Counted from the first letter of the stretch, positions 28,029 through 38,026 are shown. The stretch is DNA of 64,000 nucleotides from Candidatus Fredericiella danica (GCA_016713335.1 JADJPH010000023.1:54419-118418), one strand, 5' to 3'. Numbers and translations: made by a program. The notes: generated by a model from the sequence alone, not told the origin.

Positions 28029-30636
28029 ATGAAAGGCGATTTTAGCCGTATTAGCTTCCAGCCACAGCGTCACTACGCAGCCGTCATGATGCAACAGGGC
28101 CGTGTGCAGACCGACGCCGATGCCACGGAAGCGCAACTGATCCATCTACACCGCGACGACGCCACCGCACGCGACGTGATCGGCAGTTGCGGCGCGCCCA
28201 AAGACGAAGCCGGCTTCGAAATCACGTCCAACGGCAACACGCTCTTCATCGGCCCGGGCCGCTACTACGTTGACGGCATCCTTTGCCAGAACACCCAGGC
28301 GACCCTCGACTATGGTGCGCAGCCTGATTTGCCGGGCGCCACCCTGGATGACATCCGCAAGGCAATGGAAGAACACCAGACCGACTTCGGCATCGTCTAT
28401 CTCGACGTCTGGCGCCGGCATGTCACTGCATTGGAGGATCCGCTGCTGCGCGAGCGCGCGCTGGGTGGGCCGGACACGGCGACGCGCCTGCAGACGACTT
28501 GGCAGGTGCGGTTCCTGCCGGTACGGGCCGGCGGCGCCACCGACAAACGCGGGGAGCTTGAAGGCCGCGTGGCTGATGCGAAAGGCGCCCTCACAGACAT
28601 CAACGCCAAACGCGATCCGGTCGTTTCGCAGATCCCTGGTGCAGGAACAGATCGCTGTACTCCTCAATAACCCGTTGCGCCTCCGTCAGTTGCAGCGCAG
28701 CCTCAACCCAGTTGCAGGCCAAACTGGTCGAACTGGATGCTGCCGTCAAAGAGGCGTCCGACACATTGGCGGCAGCAGAAGCGGAACTGGCGGCGTTGGG
28801 ACCGGCAGCGGGACCTGGCTGTGATTCTGATTTCTCAGAGTGGTCGGCGTTGGCCGGGCTAAGCACGGGTACGCTCAATGCGCGAACGCGGCCAGTCCAG
28901 GATCCACAGAATGCCTGTCTGCTACCACCGAGTGCAGGCTATCGCCGGCTCGAAAATCAATTGTACCGGGTCGAAGTGCACCGGCCCGGTGCGTTGGGCA
29001 CAGCCACCTTCAAGTGGTCACGGGAAAACGGCAGTGTGGTCAGCCGGATCACGCGGATTACCGGTTCGACGATCGAGGTGGCCGACCTGGGCCGTGACAC
29101 GGTGTTGGGTTTCAGACCTGGCGACTGGGTTGAAATCCTCGACGATGCATTGGAACTGCAGGGGTGGCGGGCCAACTGGGACAGATTGACCAGATCGATG
29201 AGACGAATCTGGCCATCACGCTACGCAACACCGCGCCCCAGCCCCTCTCCACCGAACCCGACGGTGTCGACCCAGCGCGGCATCCTCGCCTCCGGCGCTG
29301 GATGGAAATGGACGAACAAACCATCACCGGCGCCGAGGATGGGATCATGACAAATGGCGCCTGGCAGGCGCTCGAAGGTGGGATCGAGGTGCAATTCGGC
29401 GCCGGAGACTATCGCACGGGTGACTACTGGCTGATTCCGGCGCGGGCGGCTGACGGCGAGATCGAATGGCCGCCCTACGCCGTACCCAATCTCAGCCCAA
29501 TTGCGCAACCAGCACCCGGCGTCCAGCACCACTACTGCCGGCTGGCGGTCATTCAGTTGGTGGAGCGGGAGCGCCTGGACGTGATAGGCGATTGCCGGCG
29601 GATCTTCTGCCCATTGGTGGACGTGCGGTGTGCAACAAAGGCATTACACGTAGTCGGTACCAGTTGGCGGAACGACGACATCTTCCGCATCCAGGGTGCT
29701 GCGGTCGAGTTGCGTATGACACTCGACGAGGCGCCTGATCCGCTGTCAATCAGCGATGCCAGCGTCATGGTCAGCCTGGAGATGCCCTTTATGGTCAACA
29801 ACCAGGCAGTACCCGGTGCATTCGTGACGGTGCAATTGGACGGCGATGTGGCATTGGACCCTGCCGAGCCACGCACGATCGTCTGGCGTTTTCAGCCGGC
29901 GACAACACCCGGCGCCGTGGATCTGCGCCCAGGTTTCGTGGGCGTGCGCGGACAGGCGCTTGCCGCAGTAGCGGTGACGCGCACCCTCGCCAACCGCATC
30001 ACGGTGACCCTCAGAGGCAGCCGCATCTGGCGCACTGGCAGGGACGGCATCAAGCATCTCGATGGACAGGCGCTGGGCGTGCCCGGTCTGCGCACCGACA
30101 AAAAGACGCCTTGTACGGCGCTCGTCTTCCCAAGTGGCGACGATGCCCGCGCGAGCGATTTTCAGAGTTGGTTCTTCATCGGTGCGGCCGAACAACCGGC
30201 AGGGCCACTGCAGGTCAAGGAAGTCCGTTTCCTGGGCCCCAATCGAAACCTCGTGCGCGAACCCGTTGCTGTGCCGCTGCCTGAAGGGGAATCCATCAAC
30301 GTAAGCCCGGCAGGAAAGCCGCGATTTATCGAGCTTGCCTTCAACCGGCCATTTTTGAAAGACCGCTGGGACCAGGCGCCGCTGCCCGCCGTGCTTGTCT
30401 TCGGTAGGCAGCCGGTGAGCATTGCGCTCGATGCAGTGGTGGATGAACAGACGGTGCGGCTTGTTGTCACAAATCCTGAAGTGTTGACCGTGGGCAGTTG
30501 GCGGCTGGTGGTCCAGGGGGATCCGTCAGCCGGCGTGCCGACGCCGCCGCTAACGGCAGACGACGGCACCGCCCTGGACGGCGACTACAACGGCCAGCCG
30601 GGTGGAAATTTCGGGTTTGGGTTCACAGTGGATTAG
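28029..30636 (+). CDS. DUF6519-type eCIS protein (three frame breaks)
   Basis: The start (AAGGAGGAAACCGC site, then MKGDFSRISFQPQRHYAAVMMQQGRV, read in two pieces, followed by QTDADATEAQ) is the DUF6519 signature found at the end of eCIS operons. The frame breaks at about 28634 (one extra C), about 28704 (one extra A) and 29161-29164 (one missing G). With these repaired the length is 868 residues. Features are TLFIGPGRYYVDGILC, YLDVWRRHVTALEDP, a coiled-coil stretch around 28560-28800, and YRVEVHRPG..TFKWSRENGSVV. The function is unknown. As the last structural gene it may be a baseplate or receptor-side component. Confidence 0.8.
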
Positions 30637-30657
30637 CCCACCACCCGGCCGCGCGAG

Positions 30658-30793
30658 GGGGACAAAGAGACAAAGAGACAAAGAGACTGGGAGAAGCGCG
30701 AGTCAACGTCTCCTTGTCTCCTTGTCTCCCTTGTCTCTTTGTCTCTTTGTCTCTCCTCCGCGAACTCCGCGTCTCCGCGTTGATCTTTTCTCC
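30658..30793. repeat. Inverted word repeat: GACAAAGAGA hairpin plus CGCGGAGA-type word
   Basis: The region between the operon and the aldo/keto reductase gene (30637-30909) contains GACAAAGAGA words at 30661-30688. Their inverted counterparts (TCTCTTTGTC, TCTCCTTGTC) lie at 30709-30754, forming a long hairpin. CTCCGCGAACTCCGCGTCTC, the word family of 38791-38855 and 46034-46158, follows at 30755-30780. It could act as a terminator for the operon. The remaining bases up to 30909 show nothing else. Confidence 0.7.
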
Positions 30794-30909
30794 CTATCCT
30801 CTCGCGCGGTCCCCAACCCCGCGACCGGCGACCGCGGTTTGCAGTTGCACCTTAATACCCGTACACTAAACCGAATCAAATCTCACTTTCATACACAAGG
30901 AACACGCTG

Positions 30910-31882
30910 ATGCAATACACTTTATCTAGGCCGGACCGGTCTAAAAGTCTCCAGACTCTGCCTGGGCACGATGAATTTTGGCCCGCTCACCTCCGAGGCC
31001 GACAGCTTTGCCATCATGGATCATGCCCTGGAACTTGGCATCAACTTCTTCGACACCGCCAATGTCTATGGCTGGAAACGCGGGGAAGGCATCACCGAAA
31101 ACATCATCGGTCGCTGGTTCGCCCAGGGGGGCGGCCGCCGTGAGAAGACGGTGATCGCCACCAAGGTCTATGGCGACATGGGCGACTGGCCGAACACCGC
31201 GCGCTTGTCCGCGCTGCACATCCGGCAAGCCTGCGAAGAGAGCCTTCGCCGCATGCAGACCGACCACATCGACCTATACCAGTTTCACCACATCGACCGC
31301 AACTCGCCGTGGGAAGAGATATGGCAGGCGATGGAAGTGCTGGTCCAGCAGGGCAAGATTATCTACGCCGGCAGCAGCAACTTTGCCGGCTGGCATATTG
31401 CCAAAGCCCAGGGGGCCGCGAAAGCTCGCAACTTCATGGGTCTTGTTTCAGAACAAAGCCTCTACAACCTCAACGCCCGCATGATCGAGCTTGAGGTGAT
31501 TCCGGCCTGCAAGGACTACGGTCTCGGCCTGATCCCGTGGAGCCCGCTCGCGAGCGGTCTACTCGGCGGCGTCCTGCAGAAGGTAGCCGCCGGCCGCCGC
31601 GCCGACGAACGCGTCCAGAAGGCGATCGAGAAGCATCGCCCGCAGCTAGACGCATATGAGGCATTCTGCGCCGAACTGGGTGAAAGCCCCGCCGACGTCG
31701 CCCTGGCCTGGATGCTGAAAAACCCGGTTGTGACGTCGCCCATCATCGGCCCACGCACGATGGAACAACTCGACGGCAGCCTCCGCGCCCTCGAAATCGA
31801 CCTGGATGAAGCCGCCATGAAGAAACTCGACGAAATCTGGCCCGGCCCCGGCGGCGCCGCACCGGAAGCGTATGCCTGGTAG
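30910..31882 (+). CDS. Aldo/keto reductase (frameshift about 30930)
   Basis: The start at 30910 has an AAGGAA site. The N-terminus MQYTLSR shifts by one extra base near 30930 into RTGLKVSRLCLGTMNFG. The corrected length is 323 residues. The aldo/keto reductase tetrad is visible: Asp and Tyr in FFDTANVYG, Lys in VIATKVYG, His in YQFHHID. NADP-binding end motifs SPIIGPRTMEQLDG are present. It is a cytosolic NAD(P)H-dependent oxidoreductase with unknown substrate. The SMP-30 gene follows on the same strand after a repeat-filled gap, so the two may be functionally linked in sugar metabolism. Confidence 0.88.
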
Positions 31883-31887
31883 ATAGA

Positions 31888-31979
31888 GTATCACGTATCT
31901 CGTATCTCGTGCTGCGTGTTTCGTGACTCGCGAACCGTGATACGCAATACGTGATACGCAACCGCAATACGCAACACGC
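31888..31979. repeat. TACGTGATACGCAATACGC word repeat with inverted halves
   Basis: The gap before the lactonase gene is made of reiterated words. Left-hand ATCACGTATCTCGTATCTCG is followed by right-hand GTGATACGCAATACGTGATA and further CGCAATACGC units. The halves are mutually inverted (ATCACGTAT against ATACGTGAT). No ribosome site other than GCAACACGC precedes the ATG at 31981. The structure matches the other low-complexity hairpins of this window, with a different word. Confidence 0.65.
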
Positions 31980-31980
31980 A

Positions 31981-32919
31981 ATGAGCACCTGCCTGACCCC
32001 CATCCGCTATCCCGACCCATCTATCGAAGTGCTGGATCCTCGTTTTGACAGCCTCCGGCTTGGGAACGCCGCGGTCGAGCGGCTTTGGACCGGTGGCCGG
32101 TGGACCGAGGGGCCGGTGTGGTTTGGGGACGGGCGCTACCTTTTGTTTAGCGACATTCCGAATGACCGCATCCTGCGCTGGGATGAGGGGAGCGGCGCCG
32201 TGTCCGTCTTTCGTGCGCCGGCCAATTACGCCAACGGCAACACGCGAGATCGTGCGGGCCGGCTGATCACGTGTGAACATGGCTCCCGCCGCGTCACCCG
32301 CACCGAATATGATGGGACCGTGTCGGTGCTCATCGATCAGTTTCAGGGGAAGCGGCTGAACGCGCCGAACGACGTAGTGGTTGCCGGCGATGGCGCCGTC
32401 TGGTTCACCGATCCGGGATACGGCATCCTCTACGAATATGAAGGGACGCGCGCCGAGTTCGAACTGCCCAGGAACGTCTACAGGCTTGATCCCGTGAGCG
32501 GCAAGGCAACCGTGGTTGCCGGTGATTTCGACCGCCCCAATGGGCTCTGTTTCAGTCCGGATGAGCGCAAACTGTATATCGTGGATACGGGTGCGCCCCA
32601 GCATATCCGCGTCTTTGACGTGGTGGATGGGACAAGGCTGGTGAATGATCGGGTCTTTACCACGATGGGGCCAGGGGGTTCGGATGGGATCCGGGTGGAC
32701 GTCGCCGGCAACCTCTGGTCCGCTGCAACCTGGGGCGGTGAAGGCTTTGACGGAGTGCATTGCTTTGCCCCCGACGGAACGCGCATCGGGCAGATCAAAC
32801 TGCCCGAATCGTGCTCCAATCTCTGCTTTGGCGGTCTGCGAAAGAATCGCCTATTCATGACCGCAGGCCAATCGCTCTATGCGCTCTATGTGAATGTGCG
32901 CGGGGCGCAGACGCCATAA
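31981..32919 (+). CDS. SMP-30/gluconolactonase-like protein
   Basis: The 312-residue protein is a six-bladed beta-propeller of the SMP-30/gluconolaconase/LRE family, which hydrolyses sugar lactones with a divalent metal. Metal-ligand segments are visible: WTEGPVWFGDGRYLLFSD (Glu), LNAPNDVVVAGDGAVWFTDP (Asn) and DRPNGLCFSPDERKLYIVDT (Asn and Asp). It starts at the ATG at 31981, where the family N-terminus begins. An upstream in-frame codon at 31951 lies in the repeat. No signal peptide is seen. Confidence 0.88.
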   Translation: MSTCLTPIRYPDPSIEVLDPRFDSLRLGNAAVERLWTGGRWTEGPVWFGDGRYLLFSDIPNDRILRWDEGSGAVSVFRAPANYANGNTRDRAGRLITCEHGSRRVTRTEYDGTVSVLIDQFQGKRLNAPNDVVVAGDGAVWFTDPGYGILYEYEGTRAEFELPRNVYRLDPVSGKATVVAGDFDRPNGLCFSPDERKLYIVDTGAPQHIRVFDVVDGTRLVNDRVFTTMGPGGSDGIRVDVAGNLWSAATWGGEGFDGVHCFAPDGTRIGQIKLPESCSNLCFGGLRKNRLFMTAGQSLYALYVNVRGAQTP

Positions 32920-33063
32920 CGAATGTTCTCGCGCCGCCTGGGACCGGGGTCCCGGCTAATCGCGAAAGTCCACCGCCATAGACTGGCCACTTCCCAAATC
33001 TGCAGTCGGCGCAGGCCGACTTGAGCTGCTAGCCGAGGTTTCAACCTACGGAGCCCAAGCCCA

Positions 33064-33278
33064 AGCCAAAGCCGCCGTGCAATCCGTGCCATCCGTGATT
33101 CAGACCGCCGCGGCTTTGGCAAAGCGAACCACTTACTCACGTGCGTGGCTCTGATTTTCACGCGCCTGGCGCCGCCAAAGCCAAAGCGTCCGTGCAATCC
33201 GCGCAATCCGTGACATCCGTGGTTCAGACGGCAACGGCTTTGGCAAGGCGAACCACTTACTCACGTGCGTGGCTCTGT
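33064..33278. repeat. Two direct copies of a ~100-bp intergenic element
   Basis: The gap 32920-33519 has no gene. Two copies of a unit lie at about 33064-33157 and 33174-33278. Each starts with GCCAAAGCC, contains TGCAATCCGTG and GGCTTTGGCAA, and ends CACTTACTCACGTGCGTGGC. After the second copy a GAGCACCAGCCCGTGAGGG word follows near 33290. The same end words occur in inverted orientation at 45371-45478, so this is a dispersed family. The rest of the gap carries a GTCGGCGCAGGCCGAC palindrome near 33006 and nothing else I recognise. Confidence 0.65.
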
Positions 33279-33519
33279 TTGTCCTATCGGAGCACCAGCC
33301 CGTGAGGGCGGTGTTGGCTGGGCTGGAGCACCTCCCTCCGGCCGCTGACGCTAACCGGCTCTGTTGGTCGTGCCACCGGCGTGAGTTCGAGTGCCTCTGT
33401 CAGAGCACCATGCGCACCCCCGTTGCGATATTCGACCTTGACCTTGTTATCGAGTTGCGATATTAGTTAACACAGTAAATTGTCCCTGGGAAGTGCACTG
33501 ATGTGGGGGAGAAGCAACT

Positions 33520-33710
33520 ATGGAGACCAGACTTGCACCGATCCATCCTGGCGAGGTGTTGCTGGAAGATTTCATGAAACCGCTGTCGCTCAGCCAATAT
33601 CAACTGGCCAAGGATCTGGGCGTCACGCCGATCCGCATCAGCCAGATCGTCCGCGGCCAGCGTTCAATTACAGCCGACACAGCGCTGCGCCTTGGGCGCT
33701 ACTTTGGCAC
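33520..33710 (+). pseudogene. Truncated HigA-family antitoxin (XRE HTH)
   Basis: The first 63 residues match HigA/VapI-type antitoxins: LAPIHPGEVLLEDFMKPLSL, then SQYQLAKDLGVTPIRISQIV and RGQRSITADTALRLGRYFGT, a complete XRE helix-turn-helix. The usual continuation (a FW..LQ..YDL-like tail) is missing. Instead the frame runs into the antisense of the RND pump gene, whose own end is also cut at the same place (33699). No higB toxin gene lies upstream in 33380-33519 or downstream. The frame stays open to 33903 only by chance. It is an orphan remnant at a rearrangement junction. Confidence 0.75.
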
Positions 33711-36700
33711 CAGGACCGGTACGATCAGCAGCGTCAGCAGCGTACTGGTGATCATGCCACCCATGATGGCGATCGACATCGCCTGGCGGAACTCACCGCC
33801 GGCGCTGAGCCCCAACACCAACGGCACCATTGCCAGAATCAACGAGAGCGACGTCATCAGAATCGGCCGCAGACGGATCGGCCCCGCTTTCATCATCGCC
33901 TGATAGACCGTCGCCCCCTTCTCCCTTTCTCGGTTGGCAAAATCCACCAACAAGATCGAGTTCTTGGTCACCAGCCCCATTAGCATGATGAACCCAATCA
34001 TGGCAGTCATATCCAGCGGACGGCCGGTCACGAGCAGTGCCAACAGCGCACCTACAATGGCCAATGGCAACGCCAGCATGATCAGCAACGGCTGAATAAA
34101 GCTGTTGAACTGGCTCGCCAGCACCATATAGATGAAGACAATCGACAGCAGCATCGCCATGCCGAGGCTCTCAAAGCCTTGCGTCATCTGCTCCGCTGTG
34201 CCGCCCATCTTGACGATGATCCCTTCTGGCGCCTGAAGCGCGGCGACCACCTTCGTCACTTCCGTGTTCACGACCGCAACCGGGCGATCTGCCACGTTCA
34301 TGGTGATTGATACGGTCGGCTGGCCGTCGGTGTGCGAGATCTGATTCGGTCCCGTGGCCGGCTCGGTCTTGACGACCTGGCGGAGCGGGACCAACCTCCC
34401 CGAGGGTGTAAGCAGGCTCAGATCCAGCACATTGTCGAGGCTCCTGGCGTCGGCTTCATCCAGTTGGACGCGAATATCCGCCTCGTCACCTTCGCCCCGA
34501 TAGGTGGTGACAACCTGGCCATTGATCAAGGTTCGGATGGTAGAGCCGATCTGTGCGGTCGTCAGGCCAAGCCCAGCGGCTTTCTCGCGGTCGACCACAA
34601 ATCTCATTTCCGGACGTCCGGGCTTGTAACTGCTGCTGATATCCACGACACCCGGGATTGTCTTTAACTGCTCAACCACTTTGGCAGCTTCAGCGCCCAG
34701 CGTGTCGTAGTTCGTGGTTGATAAACCGCGTACTTCGACCGTGATATCCGTCGCTGAAACCCCACCGGGACCGCCGCTCTGCACAAAGCTTAACCCAGGC
34801 GCCTGTGCAAGCGCCCCACGCACCTCATCGATCACAGTGCGCGAGGATACGTCCTCTTCAAGCTTGGCAAAGAAGTCCAATTTTTCAGGCGCCCCAGTGG
34901 TGCCGACGGTCGTAAAGACATCGAGCACGGCCGGATGCTGGCGCAGGATGTTCTCAATGGTGCGCGACTCCGCTTCGGCCTGCGCCAGTGGCGTGCCCGC
35001 CGGCAACTCGACCGTCATATCGAACTGGTGCTGGTCCACCGTAGGCATGAATGTGAACGTCAAGAACTGTGCGGCCCACAGACTGCCCACCACGATGGCC
35101 GTAGTGAACAGAATCGTCAACCACTTGAAGCGCAATACCCAGCGCAGCGTCGTTTCATAGATGCGGTCCAGCCAGGTCATGGCTTCGCCATCTTCGTACT
35201 GCACTTCCTTCTTTTTCTTCTTCTCTTTTCCGTGCTTGGGTTTACTGCTGATGAAGTATGCGCTGAGCATCGGCGCCATCGTCAGCGATTCGAAGAAGGA
35301 GATCGCCATCGCAATGGCCACCGTCAAGCCAAAGGCGACGAAGAAGCGGCCGATGATACCTTCCGCAAATGCGACAGGCAAGAAGACCGCCATGACGGTC
35401 GCCGTGGTCGCTAGCACCGGGAGGAACACCTCGGCGGTGCCGATGCTGGCCGCTTCGCGCGGTGGTGAGCCCTTGTGCACCCACCGCAAGATGTTCTCGC
35501 GCACCACGATTGCATCATCAATGACAAGACCCACCACAAGCGCTAGCGCCAGCAGCGAGACGTTATTTAGGCCAATCCCCATCAAGTCCATAAAGAAGAG
35601 GGTCGAAATCATGATGACGGGCAGACCGGCAATGGTCACGATGGTGCTGCGCAGGTCGCCAAAGAAGAAGAAGACCACCAGCGACGCCAGCAAGGCGCCC
35701 CACAACAGGTCCTCGATTGCGCCTTCCATCGAGCTGCGCACCAGGATCGACTGATCGCTTGCAATCGTGATCTGGAGATTGGGGTTCTTCTCCATGATCG
35801 GGGCCAACTCTTTTTTGACCCCATCGACAACGGCCACTGTATTGGAACCGCTCTGTTTGCGGATGTTGACGACAACAGACTCTTCGCCATTCAGCCGTGT
35901 GATGCTTTCTCGCTTCTTGTACCCATCCTCGACGGTCGCAACATCACGCAGGTAGACTGCCGTGCCGCGATCCTGGATCACGACATTGCGGATCTCATCG
36001 AGTGTGGCGAAGTTGCCGGGGGTGCGCAGGGTCAATTCGGTGCCATCTTGCACCAGCGCACCGCCAGGGATGTTGAGATTCTCGCCTTGCAGGGCGCCGA
36101 CGATCTGCTGCGGCGAAATCCGGCGGGCGCGCATCGCTTCGCTGTCAAGAAGTATCCGTACTTCACGCTCCTGACCGCCGGTGACGTCAACGGCAGCCAC
36201 ATTCAGCACGCGCTGGAGGGGCGCCTGCACTTCGTCCTCCACAAGCGAACGCAATTCGGCTGGGGAAAGTTGGCCAGTTGTATCGGCAACGCCCATCCGC
36301 ATGACCGGAAGGTCAGACGGGTTGTAGCGCCGGATGATTGGCTCCTGGATGCCGGAAGGCAACTGGTTGCGGATGACGCTCACCTTCTCGCGCACCTGCT
36401 CTGTCACCTTGTCGGCAGACTGGTTCAGGTCAAACTGCAGAATGATGTTGCTCAGCCCTTCGCCCGAAATGGACTGCACCGTATCGATGCCGCTGATGGT
36501 GCTGAGTTCTTCTTCAAGCCGCTTGGTAACCTGGTCTTCCATTTCGGTCGGGTTGGTGCCGGGGTAGATCGTGGTCACGACAACGACTGGAAATTCCACA
36601 TTTGGGTAGATATCGACTGGCATCCGGAAATACGAGAAAATGCCCATGACGACACCGGCCGTAAGGACCATGGTCATAAAGACCGGCTGGCGGATCGCAA

Positions 36701-36716
36701 TATCCCAGAGTTTCAT
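33699..36716 (-). CDS. RND efflux transporter, HAE1/AcrB-like, C-terminus cut short
   Basis: The 1005-residue protein is an inner-membrane proton-driven exporter. The first helix (IRQPVFMTMVLTAGVVMG), the FRMPVDIYPNVEFPVV segment and the two large periplasmic loops are family-typical. The proton-relay Asp pair is present in GLVIDDAIVVREN. The last transmembrane helix (MGGMITSTLLTLLIVPVL) ends abruptly in VPK, whereas relatives continue for some tens of residues. The break coincides with the truncated higA, so about 20-40 C-terminal residues were lost in a rearrangement. The adaptor gene lies 11 bp upstream in the same operon. Confidence 0.92.
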   Translation of the reverse strand: MKLWDIAIRQPVFMTMVLTAGVVMGIFSYFRMPVDIYPNVEFPVVVVTTIYPGTNPTEMEDQVTKRLEEELSTISGIDTVQSISGEGLSNIILQFDLNQSADKVTEQVREKVSVIRNQLPSGIQEPIIRRYNPSDLPVMRMGVADTTGQLSPAELRSLVEDEVQAPLQRVLNVAAVDVTGGQEREVRILLDSEAMRARRISPQQIVGALQGENLNIPGGALVQDGTELTLRTPGNFATLDEIRNVVIQDRGTAVYLRDVATVEDGYKKRESITRLNGEESVVVNIRKQSGSNTVAVVDGVKKELAPIMEKNPNLQITIASDQSILVRSSMEGAIEDLLWGALLASLVVFFFFGDLRSTIVTIAGLPVIMISTLFFMDLMGIGLNNVSLLALALVVGLVIDDAIVVRENILRWVHKGSPPREAASIGTAEVFLPVLATTATVMAVFLPVAFAEGIIGRFFVAFGLTVAIAMAISFFESLTMAPMLSAYFISSKPKHGKEKKKKKEVQYEDGEAMTWLDRIYETTLRWVLRFKWLTILFTTAIVVGSLWAAQFLTFTFMPTVDQHQFDMTVELPAGTPLAQAEAESRTIENILRQHPAVLDVFTTVGTTGAPEKLDFFAKLEEDVSSRTVIDEVRGALAQAPGLSFVQSGGPGGVSATDITVEVRGLSTTNYDTLGAEAAKVVEQLKTIPGVVDISSSYKPGRPEMRFVVDREKAAGLGLTTAQIGSTIRTLINGQVVTTYRGEGDEADIRVQLDEADARSLDNVLDLSLLTPSGRLVPLRQVVKTEPATGPNQISHTDGQPTVSITMNVADRPVAVVNTEVTKVVAALQAPEGIIVKMGGTAEQMTQGFESLGMAMLLSIVFIYMVLASQFNSFIQPLLIMLALPLAIVGALLALLVTGRPLDMTAMIGFIMLMGLVTKNSILLVDFANREREKGATVYQAMMKAGPIRLRPILMTSLSLILAMVPLVLGLSAGGEFRQAMSIAIMGGMITSTLLTLLIVPVLVPK

Positions 36717-36727
36717 AGTCTGATTTC

Positions 36728-38026
36728 CTATTGGGCGACCAATTCCGCAGTGGCGGACATACCCGGATTGAGCAAACCAGCATCATTGTCGGCCGGGCGG
36801 ATCGTCACCTGCACGGTGCGCGTGGTTGGGTCGAGTTCTGGCGCGATGATGGCCACGGCGCCTGCAAAGGTGCGGCCGGGATAGGCCTCAGTCCGAATGA
36901 TCGCCGGCTGACCAATCTTCAACTGCGGTAGCCGCGTCTCTTCGACCGCAATCGTGACGCGCACATCGTTGGAGAGCAATGTGAGCACCGGCGCACCCGG
37001 TGCGGCAAGGGCGCCGGCCACCATCTGCAACTTCGAGACGACGCCATCCATGGGGGCGGTGATGGTGGCCTTGTTGAGTTGCAACTGCGCCAGGTAGAGC
37101 GCATTCTCGGCCGCGCTCAACTGCGCTTCCGCCGCATGCACCTGCGCCGGTTTGGCGCCATCTTGCAGCCGCTGGAGCCCGGCGCGCGCATTGGCCAGTT
37201 GTGCATAGGCGCCGGCAACCTGATCTGCCGTCGCCCCCTTCATCAACTTGTCGTATTGGGCTTGCGCGGCTTCTTGCCCCAGCGTCGCCTGCTGCAACTG
37301 CAGACTTTGCGGCAACATCCCAATCATGGGATCGCCCTTGACCCGATTATAGCCAGCCTGGGCAACCGTCACCGCGGCTTCAGCCGATTTTAACTGCGCC
37401 AGCGCCAGCCGGCGTTCTTCATCCGTTGGACCATTGGTTGCCCGCACATAGGCTGCGCCGGCGGCGTCAACCGCAGCCCGTGCGGCGGCCAGGTCCTGTT
37501 CCTTGGCCGGATCAGTGAGCAGATCCAACTGCGACTTTGCGGCTTCCATGCTTGCCATCGCCTGGGCGCGCTGCGCCTCCAGCGCGGTGCTATCAATCCG
37601 CGCCAGCACATCGCCGGTCTTCACTTCATCACCGACATCAACAAGCACCTCCAGCGCAGTCCCGCCAATCTGCGCCGCGACCACAACCTGCTGGTCGGCC
37701 ACAATCTCGGCGCTGTAGCGGCCCGATGCGGGCGCAGTCGCTACTGTTTCGGAGAGCGTTGCGGTTTCTTCGGTGGTTGCCGGCGCATCCGGTATGGCCG
37801 CACCATCCCCTGACTTTGTGGCTGCCGGCGTGCCAATGGGGGAACCATTCTCGGCTGCGCTTGTGGCGGCAGGCGTGATGCCGGGTGCGTAGGTGGGCAG
37901 CGGCGCCGCGGCAGCCGGCGCATTTGCGCCGGGCATTGAACAGCCCGCAACCACTGCCAGCGTCAAGAGTACCGATAGGATGGCCAGAACATACCGGCTG
38001 TGAAACAATTCCTTCAAGCTGCGCAT
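36728..38026 (-). CDS. Membrane-fusion (periplasmic adaptor) lipoprotein of the RND pump
   Basis: The 432-residue protein has a lipoprotein signal (LLTLAVVAGC, Cys29). A Pro/Thr/Ala-rich spacer runs to about residue 95. The lipoyl-like half (VVAAQIGGTALEVLVDVGDEVKTGDVLARID) follows. A long alpha-helical hairpin with several Ala/Gln-rich heptads (about 115-270) leads to the second lipoyl half (NKATITAPMDGVVSKLQMVAG) and a beta-barrel domain (GRTFAGAVAIIAPELDPTTRTVQV). It would bridge the pump to an export partner. No outer-membrane factor gene is adjacent, which fits a monoderm or non-classical envelope. Confidence 0.88.
   Translation of the reverse strand: MRSLKELFHSRYVLAILSVLLTLAVVAGCSMPGANAPAAAAPLPTYAPGITPAATSAAENGSPIGTPAATKSGDGAAIPDAPATTEETATLSETVATAPASGRYSAEIVADQQVVVAAQIGGTALEVLVDVGDEVKTGDVLARIDSTALEAQRAQAMASMEAAKSQLDLLTDPAKEQDLAAARAAVDAAGAAYVRATNGPTDEERRLALAQLKSAEAAVTVAQAGYNRVKGDPMIGMLPQSLQLQQATLGQEAAQAQYDKLMKGATADQVAGAYAQLANARAGLQRLQDGAKPAQVHAAEAQLSAAENALYLAQLQLNKATITAPMDGVVSKLQMVAGALAAPGAPVLTLLSNDVRVTIAVEETRLPQLKIGQPAIIRTEAYPGRTFAGAVAIIAPELDPTTRTVQVTIRPADNDAGLLNPGMSATAELVAQ

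Noticed and set aside
3959..30636. Prophage or type VI secretion system
   Set aside because: No capsid, portal, terminase, integrase, lysis gene, TssJLM or ClpV is present. DUF4255, stand-alone AAA+, DUF4157 and DUF6519 genes are eCIS markers.
30910..31143. Separate small gene at the start of the aldo/keto reductase
   Set aside because: After one base is removed the first residues join the reductase N-terminus (RTGLKVSRLCLGT), so it is the same gene.
33711..33903. Extended HigA-like protein continuing to 33903
   Set aside because: The extra residues are the antisense of the RND pump coding sequence and have no HigA features.
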